Below are positions 1 to 6,624 of a stretch of 13,189 nucleotides of DNA, one piece after another (within the stretch, counting starts at the first letter, position 1; every line of letters starts with the position of its first letter). The notes under the pieces were generated by a model. That model did not search any database. It was given only the letters and a program-made list of their open reading frames with translations, and was not told the DNA's origin. Made by a program: the position numbers and the translations under genes. The DNA is from Rhodoferax sp. (GTDB lineage Bacteria > Pseudomonadota > Gammaproteobacteria > Burkholderiales > Burkholderiaceae): positions 1 to 13,189 of the forward strand of contig JAIFMT010000253.1 in assembly GCA_020048295.1 (NCBI GenBank). Direction: 5' to 3'.

Positions 1-593
1 ACATCGAAGAAGTGCGCAAGCCTGAAATCGATGCCAAGCTGATTGCCGACTCGATCACCCAGCAGCTTGAAAAGCGCATCATGTTCCGTCGCGCCATGAA
101 GCGTGCCATGCAAAATGCCATGCGTCTGGGTGCCCTGGGCATCAAGATCATGTCGTCTGGTCGCTTGAACGGTATTGAAATCGCACGTTGCGAGTGGTAC
201 CGCGAAGGTCGCGTGCCACTTCACACCCTGCGTGCTGACATTGATTACGGCACTTCTGAAGCCAAGACCACTTACGGCATCATTGGTGTCAAGGTCTGGG
301 TCTATAAGGGTGATACCTTGGGTCGCAACGACCTGCCTGCCGTCGAGACACCACGTCCCGACGACGAGCGGCGCCCGCGCGGCCCACGCCGCGATGACCG
401 TGGCGGTGCCCGCCCGGGTTCTGACCGTCCGGCCCCCCGTGGTGCTCGCCGCCCGATGGGCAGCAATGCCGCACCGTCTGACGGCAGCGACAAACCGGCA
501 CAGGCACTGGCTGCCGATGCCACTAAACCCACCGTTCAGCGCGTCCGCAAGGTAGCCGCGCCGGGTGCAGCACCCGACGGTAAAGGAGAATAA
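1..593 (+). CDS. rpsC: 30S ribosomal protein S3 (5' truncated)
   Basis: C-terminal part of ribosomal protein S3, which lies at the head of the 30S subunit at the mRNA entry channel. The reading frame is already open at base 3 (I-E-E-V-R-K), so the gene starts before the window and the GTG at 12 is internal. The visible part holds the end of the KH region and the S3 C-terminal domain, with the typical [30 protein letters not shown] and GVKVWVYKG blocks. After that core comes a tail of about 89 residues rich in Arg, Asp, Pro, Gly and Ala, which is clearly longer than the short basic tail of E. coli S3. The stop is 2 nt before rplP, whose ribosome-binding site lies inside the last rpsC codons, so translation is probably coupled. 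Identity is secure; only the N-terminal part is missing. Confidence 0.97.
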   Translation, partial: IEEVRKPEIDAKLIADSITQQLEKRIMFRRAMKRAMQNAMRLGALGIKIMSSGRLNGIEIARCEWYREGRVPLHTLRADIDYGTSEAKTTYGIIGVKVWVYKGDTLGRNDLPAVETPRPDDERRPRGPRRDDRGGARPGSDRPAPRGARRPMGSNAAPSDGSDKPAQALAADATKPTVQRVRKVAAPGAAPDGKGE

Positions 594-595
594 AC

Positions 596-1012
596 ATGTT
601 GCAACCTGCACGTAGAAAATACCGCAAAGAGCAAAAAGGCCGTAACACCGGCATCGCCACCCGGGGCAGTTCGGTGGCGTTTGGTGATTTTGGACTGAAA
701 TGTACTGACCGCGGTCGTTTGACCGCGCGTCAGATTGAAGCCGCCCGTCGTGCCATTTCGCGCCACGTCAAGCGCGGTGGCCGCATCTGGATTCGGGTGT
801 TTCCTGACAAACCCATTTCCCAAAAACCCGCTGAAGTGCGGATGGGTAACGGTAAGGGCAACCCAGAGTACTACGTGGCTGAAATTCAGCCTGGCAAGAT
901 CGTGTTTGAGATTGTTGGTGTCAGCGAAGAGTTGGCGCGCGAAGCGTTCCGCTTGGCGGCTGCCAAGCTGCCTTTGCGAACGACCTTTGTGGCCCGCATG
1001 ATCGGCCAGTAA
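596..1012 (+). CDS. rplP: 50S ribosomal protein L16
   Basis: Ribosomal protein L16 of the large subunit, which helps form the tRNA-binding region near the peptidyl transferase centre and the central protuberance. The 138-residue product starts [15 protein letters not shown] and contains the [25 protein letters not shown] and [12 protein letters not shown] blocks of the family. Its length matches the usual 136-140. The ATG at 596 is preceded by AAAGGAG (582-588) at good spacing. The position between rpsC and rpmC is the conserved S10 operon order. Confidence 0.98.
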   Translation: MLQPARRKYRKEQKGRNTGIATRGSSVAFGDFGLKCTDRGRLTARQIEAARRAISRHVKRGGRIWIRVFPDKPISQKPAEVRMGNGKGNPEYYVAEIQPGKIVFEIVGVSEELAREAFRLAAAKLPLRTTFVARMIGQ

Positions 1013-1027
1013 TCAGGAGCAAACGAT

Positions 1028-1234
1028 ATGAAAACGACTGAATTACGCGCCAAAGACGCAGCTGCCCTGCAAGCCGAAATCAAGAGCCTGCAGAAAGCCC
1101 ATTTCGGCCTGCGCATGCAAAAGGCAACGCAGCAACTCAACAACACAGCCACACTGCGCTCTGCGCGCCGTGATATTGCTCGCGCCAAGACCATTCTGGT
1201 CGAAAAGCTTGCGGCTGCCCCATCCGCCAACTAA
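1028..1234 (+). CDS. rpmC: 50S ribosomal protein L29
   Basis: Ribosomal protein L29, a small two-helix protein near the peptide exit tunnel that takes part in docking trigger factor and SRP. The product is 68 residues, normal for the family. It begins [17 protein letters not shown] and keeps the helical hairpin block [20 protein letters not shown], followed by the RRDIARAKT segment. It follows rplP after 15 nt, with CAGGAG as ribosome-binding site just upstream, and precedes rpsQ. The small size and operon position leave little doubt. Confidence 0.97.
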   Translation: MKTTELRAKDAAALQAEIKSLQKAHFGLRMQKATQQLNNTATLRSARRDIARAKTILVEKLAAAPSAN

Positions 1235-1244
1235 GGAGCCAACA

Positions 1245-1514
1245 ATGACGGAAGCTAAAACATCCCTCAAGCGCACCTTGATTGGCAAGGTGGTCAGCGA
1301 CAAACGCGCCAAGACTGTCACTGTGTTGATCGAGCGCCGCGTCAAGCACGAGCTCTATGGCAAGATTGTGGGCAAGTCCAGCAAGTACCACGCGCACGAT
1401 GAAAAGGGCGAGTACAAGATGGGCGACATGATCGAGATCACCGAGAGCCGCCCGATTTCCAAGACCAAGAACTGGGTAGCAACCCGCCTGGTTGAAAAGG
1501 CATCGATCGTCTGA
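1245..1514 (+). CDS. rpsQ: 30S ribosomal protein S17
   Basis: Ribosomal protein S17, an OB-fold primary 16S rRNA binder needed for early 30S assembly. The product is 89 residues. It has the family blocks [17 protein letters not shown], then [20 protein letters not shown], then [18 protein letters not shown]. The frame is open further upstream to 1170, but that extension lies inside rpmC and does not resemble S17. The ATG at 1245 has AAGGAG at 1233-1238 and gives the usual length, so it is chosen. This is the last gene of the operon here, since a strong terminator follows 33 nt after the stop. Confidence 0.97.
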   Translation: MTEAKTSLKRTLIGKVVSDKRAKTVTVLIERRVKHELYGKIVGKSSKYHAHDEKGEYKMGDMIEITESRPISKTKNWVATRLVEKASIV

Positions 1515-1547
1515 ATGTTGCGGTGAATTCACCGCACCGCAATTAAT

Positions 1548-1576
1548 AATGGCTCACTGTGTGAGCCATTTTTTAT
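1548..1576. terminator. Rho-independent terminator after rpsQ
   Basis: A perfect 10-bp inverted repeat (AATGGCTCAC at 1548-1557 and GTGAGCCATT at 1561-1570) with a 3-nt loop, followed directly by further T residues. It closes the ribosomal operon on the plus strand. The gene on the other side (cytochrome b561, ending at 1611) points toward it, and the A/T-rich flank at 1541-1550 may let it work in both directions. Confidence 0.88.
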
Positions 1577-1610
1577 GGTCTGTCAGTCTTGGGCAGCGTC
1601 CTTGCACGCC

Positions 1611-2276
1611 TCAACCCAGCCAGCGCACCATTGCCATAACCAATGCAGCGCATATCAATATGATGATCAGCGCTTTGACGCGGTCACCCAGCCGGTCACT
1701 GGAGGCAGGCACGGATGCCTCCAGCATTTTGTCGCCAGTCAACATCGGACCCACCAGGTCCTCGCCTTTTTTCAAGCGGTAAAACGCAATGGCGCCCAGA
1801 TGCAAGGCGACCAGCGCCAGCAGAATCAGCTTGCCCACCTCCTTGTGATAGAAGGTGGCGTTGGCCACCAGCGCAGAGGCGGCATACTTCACCAGCGGCC
1901 CACTGGCAGCGATTTCATCGTCACTAAGCAGACCGGAGCCGACCTGCAGTGCCAAAAAACCCAGCAATGCCAACACCGACATGGCCCCCATCGGGTTGTG
2001 GCCCACGGCATGTGGGGCATTGCTGCCAGAACGAACATACGCAATGACACGTGCCGGGGTAACCACAAAACTGCCAAAACGCGACCAATGTCCCCCGACA
2101 AACCCCCACACCACCCGAAACAGCAGCAGCGTCAGCACGCTGTATCCCAGCCGAAAATGCCAATCCATGGCCGCACCGCCAATTTGGGCGGTGACAACCA
2201 GTCCCACCACGCCAACTGCCAACACCCAATGAAACAGGCGCGTGGGTGCATCCCAGACACGGACAATCGTTTTCAT
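1611..2276 (-). CDS. Cytochrome b561 family membrane protein
   Basis: Bacterial cytochrome b561 / Ni-Fe hydrogenase b-type cytochrome family: a four-helix inner-membrane dihaem protein that passes electrons between the quinone pool and a periplasmic c-type partner. The 221-residue product opens with VRVWDAPTRLFHW and has four hydrophobic spans, at about 15-35, 42-60, 95-117 and 147-166, plus a last hydrophobic segment near 203-218. Histidines placed to bind haem are H16, H40 (in WHFRLGY), H93, H144 and H159; the family block RVVWGFVGGHW is present. The frame is open a further 15 codons upstream, but the ATG at 2276 fits the family start and has AAGG five bases before it. The gene diverges from the adjacent cytochrome c' gene, its likely partner. 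Confidence 0.88.
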   Translation of the reverse strand: MKTIVRVWDAPTRLFHWVLAVGVVGLVVTAQIGGAAMDWHFRLGYSVLTLLLFRVVWGFVGGHWSRFGSFVVTPARVIAYVRSGSNAPHAVGHNPMGAMSVLALLGFLALQVGSGLLSDDEIAASGPLVKYAASALVANATFYHKEVGKLILLALVALHLGAIAFYRLKKGEDLVGPMLTGDKMLEASVPASSDRLGDRVKALIIILICAALVMAMVRWLG

Positions 2277-2377
2277 AACAACCTTATGGAGCAGTACAGG
2301 CAGCAAGTTTTGCACAATCACAATAAACTCTGCCCGCGTCAGTTTTCACTTTTCAGTTTAACTTTGATCGGAAACCC
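2277..2377. promoter_or_regulatory. Divergent promoter region between cytochrome b561 and cytochrome c' genes
   Basis: This 101-nt region must carry the start signals for both divergent cytochrome genes. It is clearly more A/T-rich than its flanks, especially 2305-2370. I see no hexamer pair good enough to name as a sigma-70 promoter for either gene, and no obvious long palindrome. Confidence 0.5.
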
Positions 2378-2830
2378 ATGAAAAAATTCTCTGCACTCCT
2401 GTTGGCTGGCATCGCCGCTACTTTTGTATTGCCAGCATCCGCACAATTTGCCAAACCTGAGGATGCCATCAAGTACCGCAAGAACGCCCTGTTCGTGATG
2501 CAACAAAACTTTGGCCGGGTCGCTGGCATGGCACAAGGCAAGATTCCTTTCAACGCCAAGGTTGCTGCCGACAGCGCCGCTGTGGCAGCATTTGTCGGCA
2601 CGCTTCCCTGGGCGGCATTTGGCCCTGATACCGATATGGGAGACACCAAGGCGAAGCCGGAAATCTGGAGCAACAAAGCCAAATTTGACGACTATGCCAA
2701 AAAAATGGAAACCGAAATGACCAACTTGTCTGCCGCAGCCAAGACCGGCAACCTCGACAGCATCAAAGTGGCCGTCAACGCCGTAGGCGGTACCTGCAAG
2801 TCGTGCCACGACGACTTCCGCGCCAAATAA
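2378..2830 (+). CDS. Class II cytochrome c (cytochrome c'-type)
   Basis: A secreted class II c-type cytochrome, a four-helix-bundle monohaem protein of the periplasm. The 150-residue precursor has a clear Sec signal peptide, MKKF followed by a hydrophobic stretch and an A-S-A site with cleavage expected after residue 22. The mature part begins QFAKPEDAIKYRK, as in cytochromes c'. The haem-binding motif CKSCH is at 140-144, very near the C-terminus, which is diagnostic for class II and opposite to class I. Members bind NO or act as electron carriers; the exact role cannot be read here. The divergent cytochrome b561 gene suggests an electron-transfer pair. No strong ribosome-binding site is visible before the ATG, only a weak CGGAAA. 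Confidence 0.92.
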   Translation: MKKFSALLLAGIAATFVLPASAQFAKPEDAIKYRKNALFVMQQNFGRVAGMAQGKIPFNAKVAADSAAVAAFVGTLPWAAFGPDTDMGDTKAKPEIWSNKAKFDDYAKKMETEMTNLSAAAKTGNLDSIKVAVNAVGGTCKSCHDDFRAK

Positions 2831-2863
2831 AACCTTGTCTGCGCGGCGCTGGACAGCAATGGC

Positions 2864-2888
2864 CAGCGTCGTCACGACGCTGCTTGTT
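2864..2888 (+). terminator. Possible weak terminator hairpin after cytochrome c' gene
   Basis: An 8-bp perfect inverted repeat (CAGCGTCG at 2864-2871, CGACGCTG at 2875-2882) with a 3-nt TCA loop lies 34 nt after the cytochrome c' stop. Only a poor T tract (CTTGTT) follows, so it may be an attenuator or 3' stabilising hairpin rather than a full terminator. Confidence 0.4.
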
Positions 2889-2929
2889 CACCCAGGGCCT
2901 TCCGTCGGCGCAATTCGCAAAGCAATAAC

Positions 2930-3634
2930 ATGCACAGAAGAACGTTCAGCATGGCAGTCGTCACCGCTGCCCTTGCCCCCTTTCCGTGGGTTCACACCGC
3001 AGCGCAAGCGCAGACGCTCGGCAGCCTGAGCAACCTGCAAGCCTCGCAGGGTATCAAGGCCGCGCTGGAGCGCGGCGCAATCGCCGCAATCGACCTGCTT
3101 GGCCGTCCGAATGGTTTTTTGGGCAACGACAAGGTGCGTATCCCGCTGCCCGGTTATCTTAACGATGCTGCAAAACTGTTGCGCGCACTGGGACAGGGCA
3201 AGCGCATCGATGAACTGCTCAACGCCATGAACCATGCGGCCGAACAGGCCGTGCCACTGGCGCACGACATGCTGTTGGGCGCCGTTAAATCCATGACCGT
3301 CGGCGATGCCAAAGGCATCCTTACCGGCGGCGAAACCTCGGTCACCCATTTTTTTGCGGACAAAACCCGTACCCCGCTAGGGCAAAAATTCTTGCCCGTC
3401 GTCACAAAAGTCACAGCACGCGTCAACTTGGCCGGCAAATACAACCAACTCGCCCAAAAAGCCGCCAGCATGGGATTGGTCAAGGGCGATGAAGAGCGTA
3501 TTGAAACCTATGTAACCAGCAAAACGCTTGATGGCTTGTATTTCATGATTGGCGAAGAAGAGAAAAAAATCCGTCAGGATCCGCTGGGAACCGGCAGCGA
3601 CTTGCTGAAAAAGGTTTTTGGGGTACTCAAGTAA
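2930..3634 (+). CDS. DUF4197 family secreted protein
   Basis: Exported protein of unknown function of the DUF4197 family. The 234-residue product starts MHRRTFSM and has a signal-peptide-like N-terminus with a likely A-Q-A cleavage site near residues 25-28. The mature part shows the family layout: an N-terminal stretch on ALERGAIAAIDLLGR, the NDKVRIPLPG block, a helical middle with AVKSMTVGDAKGILTGG, and the C-terminal ending TSKTLDGLYFMIGEEEKKIR followed by DPLGTGSDLLKKVFG. Length is typical. It follows the cytochrome gene by about 100 nt with a hairpin between, so it is probably a separate unit. No clear ribosome-binding site precedes the ATG. I do not know a biochemical role for the family. 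Confidence 0.85.
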   Translation: MHRRTFSMAVVTAALAPFPWVHTAAQAQTLGSLSNLQASQGIKAALERGAIAAIDLLGRPNGFLGNDKVRIPLPGYLNDAAKLLRALGQGKRIDELLNAMNHAAEQAVPLAHDMLLGAVKSMTVGDAKGILTGGETSVTHFFADKTRTPLGQKFLPVVTKVTARVNLAGKYNQLAQKAASMGLVKGDEERIETYVTSKTLDGLYFMIGEEEKKIRQDPLGTGSDLLKKVFGVLK

Positions 3635-4038
3635 TCAGCTCAGACAGCGCTCGTTTTGGGCTTGATGATGCACCAAAGGGCCTGACCGATGGGCTGCTGT
3701 GCATCCATGGCAGCCTGCTGACAACAATGTGACGCGCCTTGGCAAAGTTGCAGCCCGATGCAATCGCCTCTGCCAGTTGACAACTGCAGCAATAGAAGAT
3801 ACTTTTTTTATAGCTATAAACTCTTTCCAGATAAGGGCCAGACGGCAATTTATTATGAGGGTCTAGTTTTGCAAATTGGCTGTCGCGTCTCGGCTGACTG
3901 TGGCCCAGAGCGTTAATTTACGCAACAGCCGTCTGCCTCAAGCCGGATTTTTGCCAGCAAAAAGTCATAATCCGAGCTTCGCCCCACCCGTCAACCGATT
4001 TATCCGCCTTGCTTTGCGCACGGTGGCGTTAGAGTGAC
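3635..4038. other. Gene-free stretch between DUF4197 gene and the PTS cluster
   Basis: About 400 nt with no convincing gene. A 73-codon minus-strand frame (3627-3848) runs through a dispersed repeat and has no recognisable content. The stretch holds a 13-nt perfect palindrome (CAGTTGACAACTG, 3774-3786), repeat copy A (about 3801-3852), and an A/T-richer part at 3905-3975 that probably includes the promoter of the IIA-HPr-EI operon. I could not find a hexamer pair with normal spacing. Confidence 0.6.
3801..3852 (+). repeat. Short dispersed repeat, copy A
   Basis: An A/T-rich block starting in a T run, then ATAGCTAT (3810-3817), CTCTTTCC, ATAAGGGCCAGACGGC and an A/T-rich end. It aligns over about 42 nt with 10604-10646, sharing ATAGCTAT, a CTT-TCC step and a TA-GGGC-A step. 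From memory, elements of this type are scattered between genes in Comamonadaceae. No coding function is seen. Confidence 0.55.
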
Positions 4039-4485
4039 ATGAACAACGGTATTTTCATCATTGCCCATGCGCCGCTGGCCAGCGCCTTGCGCCAGTGCGT
4101 CCTGCATGTGTTTCCGGATGCCGCCACGGCATTGGCGGTGCTGGATGTGCAACCCAACATGCCTTCGGACGAAACCTTGGTCAGCGCCCGATTGGTGATC
4201 ACACAACTGAACAAGGCCAACACCCTGGTGCTGACCGACCTGTTTGGTGCCACTCCGTGCAATGTGGCGCAAAAGCTGGTGGATGGCGTGAGTACCCGGT
4301 TGATTGCCGGTGTCAACCTGCCGATGTTGATGCGTGCCATCACCTACCGCAACGAGCCGCTTGATGCACTGGTGGCCCGCGCCTTGGCCGGCGGCACGCA
4401 GGGTGTCATGCAAGTCGCGGTTACTGCACCGCAAAATCAGAGTCGAAAAAACCATGATCAGAACCACCACGACCATCAGCAATAA
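4039..4485 (+). CDS. PTS IIA component, mannose (EIIA-Man) family
   Basis: A cytoplasmic IIA protein of the mannose PTS family, which takes a phosphoryl group from HPr on a histidine. The 148-residue product starts MNNGIFIIAHAPLASAL, and H10 matches the phosphorylated His of this fold. DLFGATPCN (67-75) and GVNLPMLMR (91-99) are the other family signatures. No IIB, IIC or IID gene is near, so a role as a regulatory phosphorelay output is more likely than sugar uptake; such a link has been described for IIA(Man)-HPr-EI clusters of Ralstonia. The last 14 residues (rich in His, Asn, Gln, Asp) are encoded in the 32 nt that overlap and lead into the HPr gene. Confidence 0.9.
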   Translation: MNNGIFIIAHAPLASALRQCVLHVFPDAATALAVLDVQPNMPSDETLVSARLVITQLNKANTLVLTDLFGATPCNVAQKLVDGVSTRLIAGVNLPMLMRAITYRNEPLDALVARALAGGTQGVMQVAVTAPQNQSRKNHDQNHHDHQQ

Positions 4486-4723
4486 GCTGGGCCTGCATGC
4501 CCGCGCCTCAGCCAAGCTGACCAAACTGGCCGGAAGTTTCCCCTGTGAGGTCTGGATGTACCGTGGCGACCGCCGGGTGAACGCCAAGAGCATCATGGGT
4601 GTGATGATGCTGGCAGCGGGCATGGGTGTCCAGATCGATGTGGAGACCAATGGCTTGCATGAGCAGGAGGCCATGGATGCCATCCTTGCGCTGATCAACG
4701 ACAAGTTTGGCGAAGGTGAATAA
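4454..4723 (+). CDS. ptsH: Phosphocarrier protein HPr
   Basis: HPr, the small phosphocarrier that moves the phosphoryl group from Enzyme I to IIA proteins. The 89-residue product starts MIRTTTTISNKLGLHARAS; H15 in LGLHARA is the phosphorylated histidine, and S46 in NAKSIMGVMML is the position phosphorylated by HPr kinase where that enzyme exists. The frame is open 40 codons further up, but only the ATG at 4454 gives a normal HPr. This start overlaps the IIA gene by 32 nt with no good ribosome-binding site, which suggests translational coupling to IIA. ptsI follows after 36 nt. Confidence 0.95.
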   Translation: MIRTTTTISNKLGLHARASAKLTKLAGSFPCEVWMYRGDRRVNAKSIMGVMMLAAGMGVQIDVETNGLHEQEAMDAILALINDKFGEGE

Positions 4724-4759
4724 AGTGGTTCCCAAGCTTATTGCCCTGACGCGCAAGCT

Positions 4760-6544
4760 ATGACTTTTTCGATCCACGGTCTGGCGGTGGCGCGCGGCAT
4801 AGCCATTGGGCGTGCTGTGCTGGTGGCATCAAGCCGGCTGGATGTCGCGCACTATTTCATTGAGGCCGCACAGGTGACCGCTGAAATCAACCGGGCGCGC
4901 GATGCCCGGGACGCGGTGGTCAGCGAAATTCACCGGCTGCAGGCCAGCGTGGCACACATGGGGCCCAAAGAAGCACCGCATGAGCTCAAGGCCATGCTGG
5001 ACGTGCATTTGATGCTGCTGGCCGACGAGGAACTGGCAGCGGGTGTCAAACACTGGATCAAGGATCGGCTCTACAACGCCGAGTGGGCGCTGACCAGCCA
5101 GTTGGAAGTGGTGGCGCGCCAATTTGACGAAATGGAAGACGACTACCTGCGCGAGCGCAAGGCCGATCTGGAGCAGATCACAGAAAAAGTCCTGCGCGCC
5201 ATGCGGGGGGTGTCCTCGCCCATTATTCAGCCGCTGGCACGCAGCGGCCGCAAGACTTCACAGCAAGACCTGCTGTTGAACGACACGGTGGACGTGCCGC
5301 TTATCTTGGTGGCGCACGATTTGTCACCGGCGGACATGCTGCAGTTCAAGCAAAGCGTGTTTGCCGGTTTTGTCACCGACGTGGGCGGCAAGACCTCGCA
5401 CACCGCCATCGTGGCGCGCAGTCTGGACATCCCGGCGGTCGTGGGAGCGCGCTGGGCCAGCCAGTTGATGCGTCAGGACGACTGGGTCATCATCGACGGC
5501 GATGCTGGTGTCGTGGTGGTCGATCCGTCGCCCATCATCCTGGCCGAATACGGCTTCAAGCAACGCCAGGGCGAGCTCGAACGCGGCCGTCTCACCCGCT
5601 TGCTGCACACCCCGGCCATCACCATGGACAAGCAGCGCATCGAACTGCTGGCCAATATCGAAATGCCCGACGATGCTGCTGCTGCCCTGGCGGCCGGTGC
5701 GGTGGGCGTTGGGCTGTTTCGCAGCGAGTTCCTGTTCATGGGCCGCCACGGCAAGTTGCCCAATGAAGACGAGCAGTACAAGGCCTACCGGCGCGCCGTT
5801 GAAGGCATGCAAGGCCTGCCAGTGACAATCCGCACCGTCGATGTGGGGGCCGACAAGCCGCTCGACGAGGTGTTGCGCGGCGATGCCAACCTGAACCTGA
5901 ACCCTGCCCTGGGTCTGCGCGCCATTCGCTGGAGCCTGGCCGACCCGGCCATGTTCCTGACGCAATTGCGCGCCATCTTGCGTGCCGCCGCGCACGGCCC
6001 GGTGCATCTGCTGATCCCGATGCTGGTGCATGCCAGCGAAATTCGACAGACCATGGCCCTGATTGACCATGCCCGCGTGCAGCTGGACAACCGGGGCGTG
6101 GCGTATGGGCCGGTCCAGGTTGGCGCAATGATCGAGATTCCGGCAGCCGCCCTGACCCTGAAGGTGTTTCTCAAGTACTTTGACTTTCTATCGATCGGCA
6201 CCAACGACCTGATTCAGTACACGCTGGCCATCGACCGCGCCGATGAAGCGGTAGCGCACCTGTATGACCCCCTACACCCGGCCGTGTTGCGCTTGATCGC
6301 CAACACCATTGCCGAAGGCCAGGCGCAGGGCAAACCGGTCAGCGTATGCGGTGAAATGGCCGGCGACGTAACGTTGACGCGGCTGCTGCTGGGCATGGGC
6401 TTACGCAGTTTCTCCATGCATCCGGCGCAAATTCTGGCTGTCAAGCAAGAAATTTTGCGCGCCGACACCAGCAAACTCAAACCCTGGGCCGATACGGTGA
6501 TGGCCGATGACGAACCTGCCAAGCGGCTGGTCAAATCCCCATGA
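4760..6544 (+). CDS. ptsI: PTS Enzyme I (phosphoenolpyruvate-protein phosphotransferase)
   Basis: Enzyme I, which autophosphorylates from PEP and passes the group to HPr. The 594-residue product has the full family layout: an N-terminal domain that starts with GLAVARGIAIGRA, the phosphohistidine loop GGKTSHTAIVARS with H214 as active residue, and a C-terminal TIM-barrel PEP-binding domain with GVGLFRSEFLFMGR, the IRTVDVGADKP block, FLSIGTNDLIQYTLAIDR and VSVCGEMAGD (C530). Length is slightly above the 575 of E. coli EI because of a polar C-terminal end. It is a plain EI without the GAF domain of nitrogen-type EI(Ntr). It forms an operon with the IIA and HPr genes. No strong ribosome-binding site is seen before the ATG. 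Confidence 0.96.
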   Translation: MTFSIHGLAVARGIAIGRAVLVASSRLDVAHYFIEAAQVTAEINRARDARDAVVSEIHRLQASVAHMGPKEAPHELKAMLDVHLMLLADEELAAGVKHWIKDRLYNAEWALTSQLEVVARQFDEMEDDYLRERKADLEQITEKVLRAMRGVSSPIIQPLARSGRKTSQQDLLLNDTVDVPLILVAHDLSPADMLQFKQSVFAGFVTDVGGKTSHTAIVARSLDIPAVVGARWASQLMRQDDWVIIDGDAGVVVVDPSPIILAEYGFKQRQGELERGRLTRLLHTPAITMDKQRIELLANIEMPDDAAAALAAGAVGVGLFRSEFLFMGRHGKLPNEDEQYKAYRRAVEGMQGLPVTIRTVDVGADKPLDEVLRGDANLNLNPALGLRAIRWSLADPAMFLTQLRAILRAAAHGPVHLLIPMLVHASEIRQTMALIDHARVQLDNRGVAYGPVQVGAMIEIPAAALTLKVFLKYFDFLSIGTNDLIQYTLAIDRADEAVAHLYDPLHPAVLRLIANTIAEGQAQGKPVSVCGEMAGDVTLTRLLLGMGLRSFSMHPAQILAVKQEILRADTSKLKPWADTVMADDEPAKRLVKSP

Positions 6545-6582
6545 GCGTCGTGTGTCGGTTCGCATAAGAACTGACAGGCTCC

Positions 6583-6606
6583 AAAAAAGCCCCGAAGGGC
6601 TCGTTT
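6583..6606. terminator. Bidirectional terminator between ptsI and the phasin-like gene
   Basis: AGCCC (6588-6592) and GGGCT (6597-6601) form a stem with a CGAA loop, read as TTCG on the minus strand. On the minus strand a run of six T follows, which makes a classic terminator for the gene ending at 6625. On the plus strand CGTTTTG follows, a weaker but usable T tract for ptsI. Confidence 0.85.
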
Positions 6607-6624
6607 TGTAGCGAATTGCGTGGA

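Noticed and set aside
1575..2381. A 268-codon plus-strand open frame across the cytochrome b561 gene
   Set aside because: It is the antisense of a protein with correctly placed haem histidines. The product is rich in Gln and His and resembles no protein I know.
3627..3848. A 73-codon minus-strand frame after the DUF4197 gene
   Set aside because: It runs through the dispersed repeat copy A and has no ribosome-binding site or recognisable protein features.
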